The notes under the pieces: model-generated | Told to the model about the DNA's origin: nothing | Database searches by the model: none | Seen by the model: only the letters and a program-made list of their open reading frames with translations | Shown here: piece by piece, positions 33,791-46,200 of the stretch | Numbering within the stretch: position 1 is the stretch's first letter | Layout of the letters: every line of letters starts with the position of its first letter | Translations under genes and position numbers: made by a program | From: Saxidomus purpurata | Lineage: Eukaryota > Mollusca > Bivalvia > Venerida > Veneridae | Direction: 5' to 3' | DNA length: 64,000 nucleotides | Assembly (NCBI GenBank): GCA_022818135.1 | Contig: JAFMSR010000018.1 | Coordinates: 16,901,037-16,965,036, forward strand

Positions 33791-34439
33791 GTTTTGTAAA
33801 GTTTTGTGAATCCAGCTGAGCTATATATCGAAATATACATAATGCTTTTGTAAAATATGATCTACTGGCGGCAAATATATACCATATGTAAAAACACGCA
33901 GCACTATCCAAAAGATTAAAGAAACAAGAAAAACAACTTAACAATTTATTAACCAATCTTGTGATATAAATAGAATACACATATACAACACATTATTTAG
34001 TCCCGTATCAATCACATGAATAATTAAGAGGTGTTGAAGCTAGATTAATAAAACTTGGCATATTGATATAGCGCTAAGTGGAGATTATGCACATTGTTAA
34101 ATTTTGACTGGACAAAAAGACAAAATTCTATGGAAACAGGAATAAGAAAACTTATCAAATGGACACTTGCCAAAACTGGGTATCATGTTCTCCAGAGAAC
34201 TTATGTAGCAAGTATTTCACTATAAACTATTAAGAGCCATATCATTCTGTTTGATGCATCAAAATAACAGTATTTATTCGTTTCCTCACTAAATCACATT
34301 GAAAAAAAAAGTACCGGTAAACTAAAGTAAAATAAGAGATTCGATCTAAATACATTGTATAGTTGGAAGCTATGAAGAGGGCCAAGTTAACCCCAAGTCG
34401 CTCACCTATGCAAACAGCATTACATGTGGTCAACATTGA

Positions 34440-34790
34440 GACGAATGTCACCAAATGCTATATAATACTACATTGTAGTACAGTAATGCTATCGTACTGT
34501 ATAGAACTGTAATAAGGTATAACACTGTAGAACCGTAATGTTATCATACTGTATAGAACTGTAATAACGTATTACACTGTACTCAGTTATGTCAACATAC
34601 TGTATAGACCTGAAATAAGGTATTACACTGTAGTAAACACTGTAGTAATGTTATAGTACTGTATAGAACTGGCATAATGTATTAAACTGTAGTACTGTAT
34701 AAAGCTGTCAGAAGGTATTACACTGTAGTACTGTTATAGTACTGTATAGAACTGTAGTAATGTATTACACTGTAGTACTCTTGTAGTGTA
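34440..34790. repeat. 43-bp tandem repeat, about eight units
   Basis: Units of type actgtagtactgttatagta then ctgtatagaactgtaa. Expanded version of the two-unit block at 14390-14480. Confidence 0.85.
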
Positions 34791-34799
34791 CAGTAGATA

Positions 34800-35450
34800 T
34801 TATATGAGATACGTTCAGTTTTTTTCTAATCTTAGTAACAATAACGTCTTTAGGCAATGGACGAAGGACAGTGTCCAGCTGTCTTAAATAGGTCAATATA
34901 CAGCTGCTACATATAAAATTTAGTGACAATCTAAGATTTTTCTGTTTTAGTAACATATGACCCAATGTGTAAGGAACCGAAACCACATCCTGCTGTTTTT
35001 TTCAAAAGGGGTCAATACAAAGCTGAAACACTGTGTTTGATGACACTGGGTCAGGAGAAGAAACCACTAAAAAGTGGTTTTAGTAGCAGTGGACCCTATG
35101 GTAACTGAAACCATTTACCCCCTTTTTTGACAGTAACCCTTATTGCAATGGAGGGAAATCATTTCCTGCCTTTGAATGGAGTCAATGCAAGGATCCGACA
35201 GAGAAATTTTGGTAACATTTGATCCACTGATTCATGCAAAGAAGCTGTTCTTTTAAGTAACTGCCCTAGTTTGAAACATAACGGAACCATTTCTTGTTTG
35301 TTTAGGTCAATGCAAGTTTGTCACAGAGCAAGTTTGGTAAAAATCTGACAAGTTGTTTCTAAGAAGAAGAGAAGCTTTAAGTGAAATGTTGACAACGGAC
35401 GATGGACAAAGCACTTGTACTCACAGCTTATCCAGACCCTTCAACTCAGG
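34800..35450. repeat. Family I-like repeat
   Basis: Phrases gggtcaatacaaagctgaaa, ggtcaatgcaa, cacagagcaagtttggta and aagaagc recur at about 100-120 bp spacing, as at 22000-22640. It ends with acaacggacgatggac and tcagggga. Confidence 0.6.
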
Positions 35451-35454
35451 GGAG

Positions 35455-36360
35455 GTAACAAGAAATCAGAGATTCCAACAATTTAGAAACTAAAACAGTG
35501 TGAAAAATTTAAGAGATTCCAACAAGAGTGCAACTAAAACTATGTGAACAATTAGAGAGATTCAAAACAAGTCAGACACTAAAACAAGGTAAACAATAAC
35601 ACCGATTTTAACGAACTTTAATCACGCGCAAACATAAAAATTTGAAACAAGAAAGAAACTAAAAGCAAGCAAAGAATTGAACAGATTTAAAAATTGTAAA
35701 GTCAGAAACTAAAAGCACATAACAGTAAATAAAAAGAGCTGGTAACAAAATCACAAAATAAAATGAAATTCAAACAACTCAGTGACCCTAGAGTATTAAG
35801 AGAGTCTGATGAGTAAGACACTAAGTACATTTATACAATTAGAGATTCAAACGAATTACCCTTTTACGACACCGGTAAAAATCATCTTAATTAATATAAA
35901 CTAAAAACAAAAATTGAAAAAATATCTACACCTTTACAAAGTGCTATGAGGCTCAACATTGAGAGTCTAAAACAAGTTGAAATTGAGAACATAAAGCAAA
36001 AAAGGTGCGATGGTATATAACATCTTCACACTTCATATATATTATGTTCATCAATATTAAGTGTTGCTTCTGTGAACAAAATTTGCCTATAGTCTTCATA
36101 GCTTTCAAGAGAACTCCCAAAGGCAAGTTAGAACAAGACTGCTGAACTGTTCGTACTAAAAATTCGCCCATTGTGTTTGAAGTTTATGCCATAGTAACCA
36201 AACTATTTTATTAGGTGAACTGAGTATCAGTTTGGTAATATTTTGTCAAATCAAGGGCTATTAATCCACAGTGATTTTTGCAATATGGCTGGGTATGTAT
36301 AATAAGTCCGTAAAAATGGTGTCTATTCTTGGTACTGTTTGGATACGATCTGTTGAAGTT
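35455..36360. other. Unassigned insertion sequence
   Basis: 35460-35720 shows loose repetition of agagattc(a/c)aacaa and aactaaaa phrases. The remainder has no recognised feature. Confidence 0.45.
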
Positions 36361-37985
36361 AACAGTCTCCGATACAACATGTCAGCTTCAAGAGACACGT
36401 GAATAAAACTTTAATAATTATCACTTTGACAAGTTAAACATCTATTTGCCGGTTTACCAAGAAATGATGGGACTGGTTTCATGGTTACACTTAAAATTAC
36501 CAAAAAACAAAGATACAACAAGCTATAAATATTTACGACATAAAATTTCTATCTACAAAATACATAGTTCAAATTGCAAAAACAAATATATTGTTTTCTT
36601 ATAACATAAACAAAGGCATGTACATGTACATCTTACAAAACATTTAATTTAAAGCGACTCTATTTATTTTCACTCTATACTGACTAAAATTGTTTAAGAA
36701 CAGCAAGCATACAACTAAATGTGTGCTTTGTTCGTCTGCTGTTGTTACTATTGTAAATGGGGTCATTTTTGTGTGAGAAAAATTTCATGATTTGTGAGCA
36801 GACGGACTTTTTAACAAATTTGAAATTCACGCAAGAAGAATTCTCTAATAGTAAATCTATGTAAAAGGAATCTTTTTTGAGATTAGTTAACTTAGCAAAG
36901 TGAGAAAAATTCGAAATTCGTGAAAATAGCGAAAAATAAATCATCATGAATATTTCTCAATATACAGTAATTAAGTCAAATGGATAGAACACATCCACTC
37001 AGCAATTTGATTTCTCTTTATATGGCTAGTAAATGGATATCTCGAATTTAATTTCTCTTTAAGACTTCTGGATAAAAATATCCCCACAACTTCCCTTTAT
37101 ATGGCTATTTTTTTTTTACAAAAACTTCTTAATACAAAATATCTACACATTTTTTTTCATTCACAAGCTTAAGAAATATTTTTAATCTTTGGAATGCTTG
37201 TTCTTCTTTTATTCAAACCAATAAAATAAATTTATTAAAGTGATTTTGAAATTGTGTTGATATGTTCTCTGATAAGAAAGTTGAATTCGTTTTAATAGTT
37301 TCTCTAAAAATACTTTTAACACCCTAATATGTGACCCTATACCCGTAAAACTGACCTCTAGTTCAGTCCAAACCTAGAATTAACAATTTTCCTGAAAAAG
37401 TTATAAAATAACATGAAGCAAATAGTGTAATGAGATAGTGCAGTGCAATAAGATTCTCAAATAAACTCTCTTATACAATAAACTTAATAATACACTATAT
37501 ATGTACATTTTCAGAATTTGTTAATTTCTGCAGAAAATCGGCGCTTTGATAATAACAATCACTGTACAATACAGATCAAACATGATTGACTGCCTAAATT
37601 TGTAAACATGGACTTGTTCATCTTTCAACAATGCAGCATCATTAATTGCTCACAGGGAATTTACTGAATAACGAGCAGTGTAGATCATCATCAAACTTCA
37701 AAGGCAGATAACACTTGCCGCCAGCAGGGTAAGATAAAAGTACTAAAAATTGGGTCATATTTGTGATTATTTAATTTTCGCTATTATTGCGAAGTTTCCC
37801 AATTCGCAACCGGTAGTTTAAAAATCTCAAGAAAGATCTATTTCACATAGATTAATAGCTTAACAATTTTGTTTTTCATTAATAAGTCTGTCTGCTGGTA
37901 AATCGCGAAAATTTGTCACAGGAAAGTTACCCAATTCAAAGTATACACTAAAACAGGCCTTTCTTTACAATTAGCGAGTCCCTGG

Positions 37986-39600
37986 GACTTATTCATACAA
38001 ATACGCAAATGGCTATGGATTCAAATCAGAAAACACATGTTCAAATGCTGAGTCCACACAGCATATGTAATAAAAACAATAAATTAAAGCTCTGTTACTT
38101 TGGAACCGGAAAGAAAAAGTTCAGAATAAAAATGTATAAAAGAGGCACTCCCTAAAACTGATGTCGAATCAAATCACTTCAAAAGCAAAATTAATAGAAT
38201 CGTTGCAAAAATTATTACTTAACCTGAAGTTAAATCTATAACTTCCAGTCATTATTGGCAAAATCAGTGTTTTAGAATATTTTGCAGTACCATGTCAATA
38301 ATGTATGTAAAGTTGTTGTACAATTAATGGGTGGACAGTAATTTATTACAGAAGGCCTCTATGTTAATTATTTCAGCTAAAATTAGGCTTTTTTTTCTAT
38401 TTATGTTGTTCTTTAAATCTTTACAATTGTATATATTTATCATACATGTTCACTGATCTTATTATTTATGTCTGGTGAACATAATCTGCTAGATGTAGGG
38501 AGTGCCCCTTTAAAGCCCTTTACAACAAATCTTTGTAAGAAATACATGAAATAGCTCTTAAAACACAGATAATTAAACGCCCTATCTTATCAATATTAAA
38601 CAATTGGTGGTAACAAAAACAAAATGCTGTGAATAATATCAATATTCCTCAGACATTAATTCAAGTAACTTTCGTGGAATTAGCACATGAATGATTCACA
38701 AATTTAAGGTCAACATTCATAAAATTTTGTCATTTGTCCTGACATTTGAAAGTCACAAATATACGTGCCAACAAACTCATCATTTTTCTGAAAACTCTGA
38801 AGTTTTATATCCTGAAATATTTACCTATTCACCGTAGCTCATAAAATATACAATATTAAGCACTAATTGTCAGTTTTGGAAAGCAAATAAAAAATTTACA
38901 AATGCTATGTACATCAATTAGATAAAGCAAAACTCTTTTTGAACTTCTAAGTAAAGAGAGTATAACTTTTGACACCTTGAATCCCCTGATATATTTATCT
39001 TAGCAACCAGTGCAGACCAGACACTTGGACTACACATCTGTTTATGATCATAATCTACAAAAGAATCTGGTTTCCTCATTTTACGGGCTAACTTTCCCCT
39101 TGTCAATCAGTAACAATAAAAAAGTGTAACAACAATAAAGTGGCACTTGCTAAACAAACAAGGGAGACTACTCCTTACAAATATTAAAGGAGAAAAATTA
39201 TCATTATATTGTATGATTAAGTATTTGACTGATGTTAGCCTGACAGCCTGGGTACCAGATGCTTCTTCTACCACCTAACTGGATCCACCTTAATATATAT
39301 ACATTAGTAACAGTATTTAGTAGCAGTTCTAAATTCAGATTTAGAATTTCCAGATTTACAGAGGATACAAGGTTATTGTCTGAGAACAAATTATGTCGGA
39401 CAAGGATGATATTGGTTCGTCCAGCCGATATTCACTTTAAACTGACATCAAACATTCTCAAAAAGACAGTATTCTATTGGCAATGCCACTGCTTTCTTTT
39501 TTTCCATAAAACTATGAAGCATAGTCACTGTTTTACATCACATCAATGACATCATCATCATTTAAAAACTGGATCTGTTATCGATATTCTTCACGATGGA
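37986..39600. other. Unassigned AT-rich sequence
   Basis: No gene or complete repeat recognised; short open frames on both strands look random. Confidence 0.5.
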
Positions 39601-39639
39601 TAAAAGATATAACTGTAGGGTTAATGCACGTTTTTTTGT

Positions 39640-39717
39640 TTAAAAAAAACAAAAAAAAAAAAGGGGAGGTTGGTCCCCCCCCCCCCCCGAAACAACAACC
39701 CAACCCACCTTTCCTTT

Positions 39718-39749
<32 letters not shown>

Positions 39750-39755
39750 TAATAA

Positions 39756-39815
<60 letters not shown>

Positions 39816-39992
39816 ACCAAAAAAAAAAAACAAAACAATCTTTATTTTTTTTTTTTTTTTTTTTTTTATATTTTTTTTTTTTTTTTTCTTTTTTTTTACC
39901 CTAAAAAATAAAAAAAAAAAAAAAAAAAAAATTTTTTTTAAATATTTTTCCCCCCCCAAAAAAAAAAAAAAAAAAAAAAAAAAACAAAAAAA

Positions 39993-40060
<68 letters not shown>

Positions 40061-40062
40061 AG
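39640..40062. other. Homopolymer block, probable assembly artefact
   Basis: Almost only long runs of A, T and C (up to about 40 A and 30 C), changing abruptly, with no unit structure. The open frames here translate to runs of F, K or G and are not genes. This does not look like natural low-complexity DNA; a failed consensus over a difficult repeat is more likely. Confidence 0.85.
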
Positions 40063-40620
40063 TGAGATCATCAGATGATCTGGCATTATCTTTTAGTGAA
40101 CTACTGAATAACATGAAGCTAATTTTAAATGCAAAATGCAGTACATATTTTGTTGAAATCAACAAAGTTGGTAGAGCTTATAAAGTGATGTGACAGTCAT
40201 AATATTATATTGTAATATCAATTCCAAAAAATATCAGATCAATGTGTTCAGATTGTTGTCATGGCAGTTGAATTTTAAAATAGCAGGAAGTCATCTACAG
40301 AAGACTCAAGAATTATTGAATCAAGCCCTAAGGTAAAATGTAATGAAAGGAAAAATGATACATGCAGTAAGAAAGTGATACTAGAAGCTTATATATTACA
40401 AGGCAAAATTAAAATCTTACAGAGAAGCGAATTATTTTTACATGGGTGACAATTGAAGGTAAAATATCACAGGACCAGATCCAACACAGAGGCATGAGGC
40501 GATATATTGACAATTTGGTAAGTAATGGGTCAGATATTGTAAGACACAAACCTATATTACGGGGTAAAATATTGTAAGACATGAACTTATATTAAGGGAT
40601 CAAATATCTTGAGACACAAA
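40063..40620. other. Unassigned sequence
   Basis: Nothing recognised except a recurring (ga/gg)taaaatattgtaagac phrase at 40500-40610, which leads into the minisatellite. Confidence 0.45.
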
Positions 40621-41460
40621 CTTAAATTGTGTTGAGGTAAAAGACTGCTAGTCATGATTTGACACTGATGTGGGAGGTAAATTACTGGTTGACAAAAAGG
40701 GTAAAATACCACTAGCCATGATTTGACACTGAAGTGGGAGGTTAATAACTGTCAGCCATATCTGACACTGACGCTAGACATAAATTACTGTTAGCCGTGA
40801 TCTGACACTGCTGTTGGAAATTAATTTCTGCTAGCCATGATTTGACAGCTAAAGTGGGAGGAATAATACAGCTAGCCATGATCTGTCTAAGATGTTGGAG
40901 GTACAATAATGTTAGCAATCATCTGACACAGAAATGAGAGGTACAATACTGTTAGGCATGACCTGACACTGAAATGGGTCGAACAATACTGCTAGCCATG
41001 ATCTGACACTGATGTGGAAAGTGAATTACTGCTAACCATGATCTGACACTGGAGTGAGAGGTGAATTACTACTAGTCATGCTCCAACACTGACGTGGGAG
41101 GTGAATTACCACTAGTCATGCTCCAACATTGACGTGGGAGGTGAATTACCACTAGCCATGCTCCAACATTGACGTGGGCGGTGAGTTACTACTAGCCATG
41201 ATCTGACACTGGAGTGGGAGGTGAATTACCACTAGTCATGATCAAACACTGATATAGGAGGTTAAACACTGCTAGCCATGATCCGACACTTATGTGGAAA
41301 TTAAATTACTGCTATCTCACTGGAGTGAGAGGTAGCCATGATCTGCCACTGAAATAGGAGGTAACATACCTCTAGCCATGATCTGACAACTTAAGAGGGA
41401 TTTGAAATACTGCTAGCAATGATTAGAAACTCAAAAGAGGCGTGGAGGTGAATATTAAGA
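40620..41460. repeat. Degenerate 40-46-bp minisatellite, about 18-20 units
   Basis: Units of type ctagccatgatctgacactg then a(t/a)gtgggaggtgaattac, with marked divergence and indels. Unrelated to the 44-bp array at 2958. Confidence 0.85.
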
Positions 41461-41556
41461 GATATAACCTGACACTGATTAAGGGTGTGAGATATCCATA
41501 TAAGACGCAATTTTACTCGGCGGTGGAGGATGAAAAATCATACAAGATCATACACT

Positions 41557-42507
41557 AACAAGAGCTGTCAGTAGGACAGCGTGCTCGACTTTTTTAGTGC
41601 TTGCCAATAAAACAAAACTTTGACAGTTAAGGGCACACAAGACTTTTAAGTAGGAATTTCTAAGTACAAATCAAGAAACATTTTCACAGAGTTATCTTCT
41701 TTTTGCTTACAGATAGGTCTTACAATGGTACATAAGTACTCCAACTTTCAAAGTAATATCTCAAATGGTTAAGTTAACAAGTGGACAGAATGAAAATTTT
41801 AACTGAGTTTCTAGTCAAAAAGGGCCATAATTCAAATAAAATCCTTGACAGAATTACCTTCTCCTGCCCATGTTTGGGAATCATGATGGTAAACAAGTAT
41901 TCCAACTTTCAAATTAATATCTCAAACAGTTCAGTCAAAAAATGGACTGGTACGCAAACTTAACCAAGATTCTAAGTCGATAAAAGGCCTTAATTTTTAA
42001 AACAACTCCCTGACAGAGTTACCTTCTCTTGCGTAGATGGGGGTAATGATGTGAAATGCTTAAAAGTTTCAAAGCAATATCTCAAAGGGTTAGGCAATAA
42101 GTGGATTTTACCCATATTAATGTATTTTCTAGTCAAAAGGGCCCATAATTTGTCAAACCTTGACGAGTTATGTCCTCTTGTCTGTTGATGAAGGTCGTGA
42201 TGGTAAACAGTATGGTTAGTTTCAAAGCAATACCTCCAATGGTTTTGAATAAAATGAGGTGGTAGCAAAACCTTAACCAGCTCAATAACTTTCTAAGTAA
42301 AAAAGGGCCATAATTCTGTCAAAAACCTTGACAGAGTTTGTTCTCTTGTCTGTAATGGAGGTTATGATGGTAAACAAGTATGGTAGTTTCAAGCCATACC
42401 TCTAATACTTCTGAAATAAAGTGGGGTGGCCATAACTTACCCGCCAGGTTCCCCCCCCCCCCCCCCCCCCCAGGATAGCTCCCCTTTTCATAGAAAAGTC
42501 GAGCTAA
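41557..42507. mobile_element. Family B element, copy B2 (degraded consensus)
   Basis: AACAAGAGCTGTCAGTAGGA start and aaaagtcgagctaa end as in B1. Many single-base losses from short runs, and a 22-base C run at about 42450-42471 where B1 has its (GACGCC)n tract. Confidence 0.85.
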
Positions 42508-43039
42508 AAATTGTTAAACATTAGGTGACACAAAGTTGAAAGGTGGAATATCTTCATGCAATTCTGACCCAAAAGCTGAAAATCTTTTATAAGAAAGAAT
42601 TACAACCTGAAACTGGGGTGGAGGTCATAGCTGATTAATTAATACCCGATGATGTCAAGACTTTGAGGTGGGAGGCAAAATATTTGAATGCATACATCAG
42701 GGTTGTTTGCAAAACTATTGCATGTTCATTTATAAACAGAAGCTGACACAATAGTTTTACAATGATCAATCCTTGATATGTACTCGGGCATGGTGAGGGA
42801 AAATTCACTATTGTAAAACAGAATTTCAATACCAATTCATGACAAAGCTGGGGACTGAAGACAGTGGCTTTTTATGTTCTAGTGATCAGCACACAACGGT
42901 CAAAGTCTGATAGACAAAATGTCTATTAGCACACCACTCCTCTTGCAAAAACCTAGCTAGAACTAGAATGAACCTTAAGTGACAAATACATAAGAATTTC
43001 ACAGTCTTTTACATATCTGAAGTTTATCTTAGACACTAA
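42508..43039. other. Downstream region of the ABCG gene
   Basis: Sequence 3' of the ABCG stop codon on the minus strand; no gene recognised. I did not identify a convincing polyadenylation signal. Confidence 0.4.
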
Positions 43040-43238
43040 TCACAGTAATTTTGGACGCCTGTATTTCAGTAAAGCATAACCTGTAAGTCTAAATGCTATG
43101 ATTAGAATAAAAATAGGAAATATATAGAAATATATAGGTAGAGTTAGACCAGCATTCTCTAGTATATCTTTGTAGTATATAAACTCTGTCGTGTTGGATG
43201 CACACTGTGGGAACAGCTCCGTACTTGTTTCATTACAC
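43040..43238 (-). CDS. ABCG exon 14: last span and stop
   Basis: 199 bp; starts [19 protein letters not shown] (two N-linked glycosylation sequons, NET and NTT), then the final span [20 protein letters not shown] and a basic tail KYRRPKLL with TGA. Confidence 0.95.
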
Positions 43239-46200
43239 CTGTAATATATATTATGTAACATCATAGTTAAACAGCTACAAATGACATATTCTTATATATG
43301 GTCAATTATACTGTAACATACAACGGTCATCCATTTACTTAAAGTAATATATTCTTTTAAAGCGACCATCATAGTTTAAGAAATTTATAAATTTGTATAT
43401 TTACTCTTGCTTACATAAAGTAATAGGTGTCATGATGGTGCATAAATATTCCAACTTTCAAAGTAATATCTGAAATGGTTAAGTCAACAAGTGGACAAAC
43501 ATGAAAGTTGTAACTGAATTTCTAAGTTGAAAAGGGCCATAATTCAAATGAAATCCTTGAAAGAGTTACTTTCTCCTGCCTAGATTTGGGGACCATGATA
43601 ATGCTAAACAAGTATTCCAACTTTCAAAGTAATGTCTCAAACAGTTCAGTCAAAAAGTGGAATGGTACAAAACTTACCTGAGATTCTTAGTCAATAAAGG
43701 CCTTAATTTTGAAAACAGACCTTGGCAGAGGTACCTTCTCTTGCCTACAGATGGGGGTAATGATGCAAACAAGTATTTCAAGTTTCACAGCAGTATCTCA
43801 AAGGGCTAAGTCAACATGTGGATTAATCAACATTTTACCCATATTCAATGTATTCTCTAAGCCTCAAAAGGGCATAATTCTGACAAAAACCTTCACAGAG
43901 TTACGTACTCTTGTCTTTGGATGGAGATAATGATGGTAAATAAGTAAGGTAAGTTTCAAAGCAAAATCTGTAATGGTTTTGAAATAAAGTGGAGTGGTAC
44001 GAAAAAAATAACAAAGGTGTGACACCAACGCTGATGCCAGTAGGATAGCTTCCCTTTACTTAAGCAAGAGGGCCAAGATGACCCTAAATTGCTCACCTGG
44101 GACTTATGACAATATGTGACCAAACTTCAACTCTAAACTAAATATCATAAACACAAACATTCTGTTTGACCTTGACAACGCAAACCTTTTGACCAATTAA
44201 CATGATGATTGGGTTGTAAATGTCACCTGTATGGCATACATAAGGTTTTTAAATGGGTAACCTAGGTTTTGGTCTCAGATTACCCATATTCAAACTCAAC
44301 CTAATTTTCAACAAGACAATCATGCTGACCAACTTTCATAAAGACAGAACGAAAAATGCAACCTGTATTGCATAAACATGTTTTTTTCTACAATTTTACC
44401 CTGTGACCTAGTTTTTGACCCTAGATGACCCATGTTCGAATTCAACCTAGATTTCATAAAGGCAATTATACTGACCAAGTTTCATAGAGGTCCAATGAAA
44501 AATGCAACCTCTAGCGTACACAAGGTTTTTCAGATTTGACCCTGTGACCTAGTTTTTTTTACCCTTAATGAACCATGTTCTATCTCAACCTAGATTTCAT
44601 CAAGGCAATCATACTGACCAAGTTTCATGGAGGTCCAATGACAAGAGGGCCAAGATGGCCCTATATCGCTCACCTTGGTACAAGTCCACTTGCCTGGTGG
44701 AAGATCACTAGATAATGTTAATACCAAATAAGTTTTCCTATATACGCCTTTGAAAAACAAATGATCACCCCCCCCGGGCAAGGTCAATTTTGACCCCAGG
44801 GGCATAATTTGAACAAACTTTAAAGAGGTCTACTAGGCAATGCTACATGCCAAATATCTAAGCTCTAGGCCTTGTGATTTCAGAGAAGAAGATTTTTAAA
44901 GTTTTTACTATATATTCCTATGCAAAACTAAGTGACCCCCGGTGCGGGGTCAATTTTGACCCGGGGGTCATAATTTGAACAATATTGGTAGAGGTCCACT
45001 AGCCAATGCTACATGCCAAATATCTAAGCTCTAGGCCTTGTGGTTTCAGAGAAGAAGATTTTTAAAGTTTTTACTATATAAGCCTATGTAAAACTAAGTG
45101 ACCCCCGGTGCGGGGTCAATTTTGATCCGGGGCTCATAATTTGAACAATATTGGTAGAGGTCCACTAGCTAATGCTACATGCCAAATATCTAAGCTCTAG
45201 GCCTTGTGGTTTCAGAGAAGAAGATTTTTTAAGTTTTTCCTTTATATTCCTATGCAAAACTAAGTGACCCCCGGGGTGGGGTCAATTTTGACCCGGGGCT
45301 CATAATTTGAACAATATTGGTAGAGGTCCACTAGTCAATGCTACATGCCAAATATCTAAGCTCTAGGCCTTGTGGTTTCAGAGAAGATTTTTTAAGTTTT
45401 TCCTATATATTCCTATGCAAAACTAAGTGACCCCCGGTGCGGGGTCAATTTTGACCCGGGGGTCATAATTTGAACAATCTTGGTAGAGGTCCACTAGACA
45501 ATGCTACATGCCAAATATCTTAGCTCTAGGCCTTGTGGTTTCAGAGAAGAAGATTTTTTAAAGTTTCCCTATATATGCCTATGCAAAAACTAAGGGCCCA
45601 CCCGCGCCGGGTCAATTTTGACCTGGGCGTCATAATTTGAACAATCTTGGTAGAGGTCCACTAGACAATGCTACATGCCAAATATCTAAGCTCTAGGCCT
45701 TGTGGTTTCAGAGAAGAAGATTTTTAAAGTTTTTCCTATTTGTTGCCATAGCAACCAGAGTTCTGCATGGAATGGAATTCTTTGAACAATTTTGGTAGAG
45801 CTTCATGCAAGGAACATTCCTGCATAGTTTTATCAACTTTGGCCTAGAGGTTTCAGGGGAGATGTCATTTGAATCAAAATGCTGACGGACGACGGATGAC
45901 GGACAACAGACAATCACCGATCAGAAAAGCTCACCCTGGCGTAGCCAGGTGAGCTAAAAAATGCAGCCTAAAGGTAAAGGTAAAGTGTGGACAGAAAGAC
46001 AGACAACAGACAAATGACGGACACCAGGCAATCACAATAGCTCACCTTTGAGCACTTTGTGCTTAGGTGAGCTAAAAAGTAGAAATAAAGAACGAAACTT
46101 ACGGTATAGGAGGGTACTGGCGAAATATGATATTAGATACGGCACCAAAAGGGTAAAAAATTGTAGAACAATATTTTGCCCAGGTCATCCAGTCTGGAAC

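Larger units (their letters stand above)
33795..37985. repeat. Second segmental duplication, right copy (interrupted)
   Basis: Pairs with 13735-15790. Homology runs 33795-34440, is broken by about 1.9 kb, and resumes at 36360 (ctccgatacaacatgtcagc). A further 200 bp at about 37400-37620 is absent from the left copy. Confidence 0.9.

Noticed and set aside
39546..40165. Several open frames of 60-100 codons
   Set aside because: They translate homopolymer runs (poly-F, poly-K, poly-G) in a block that looks like an assembly artefact.
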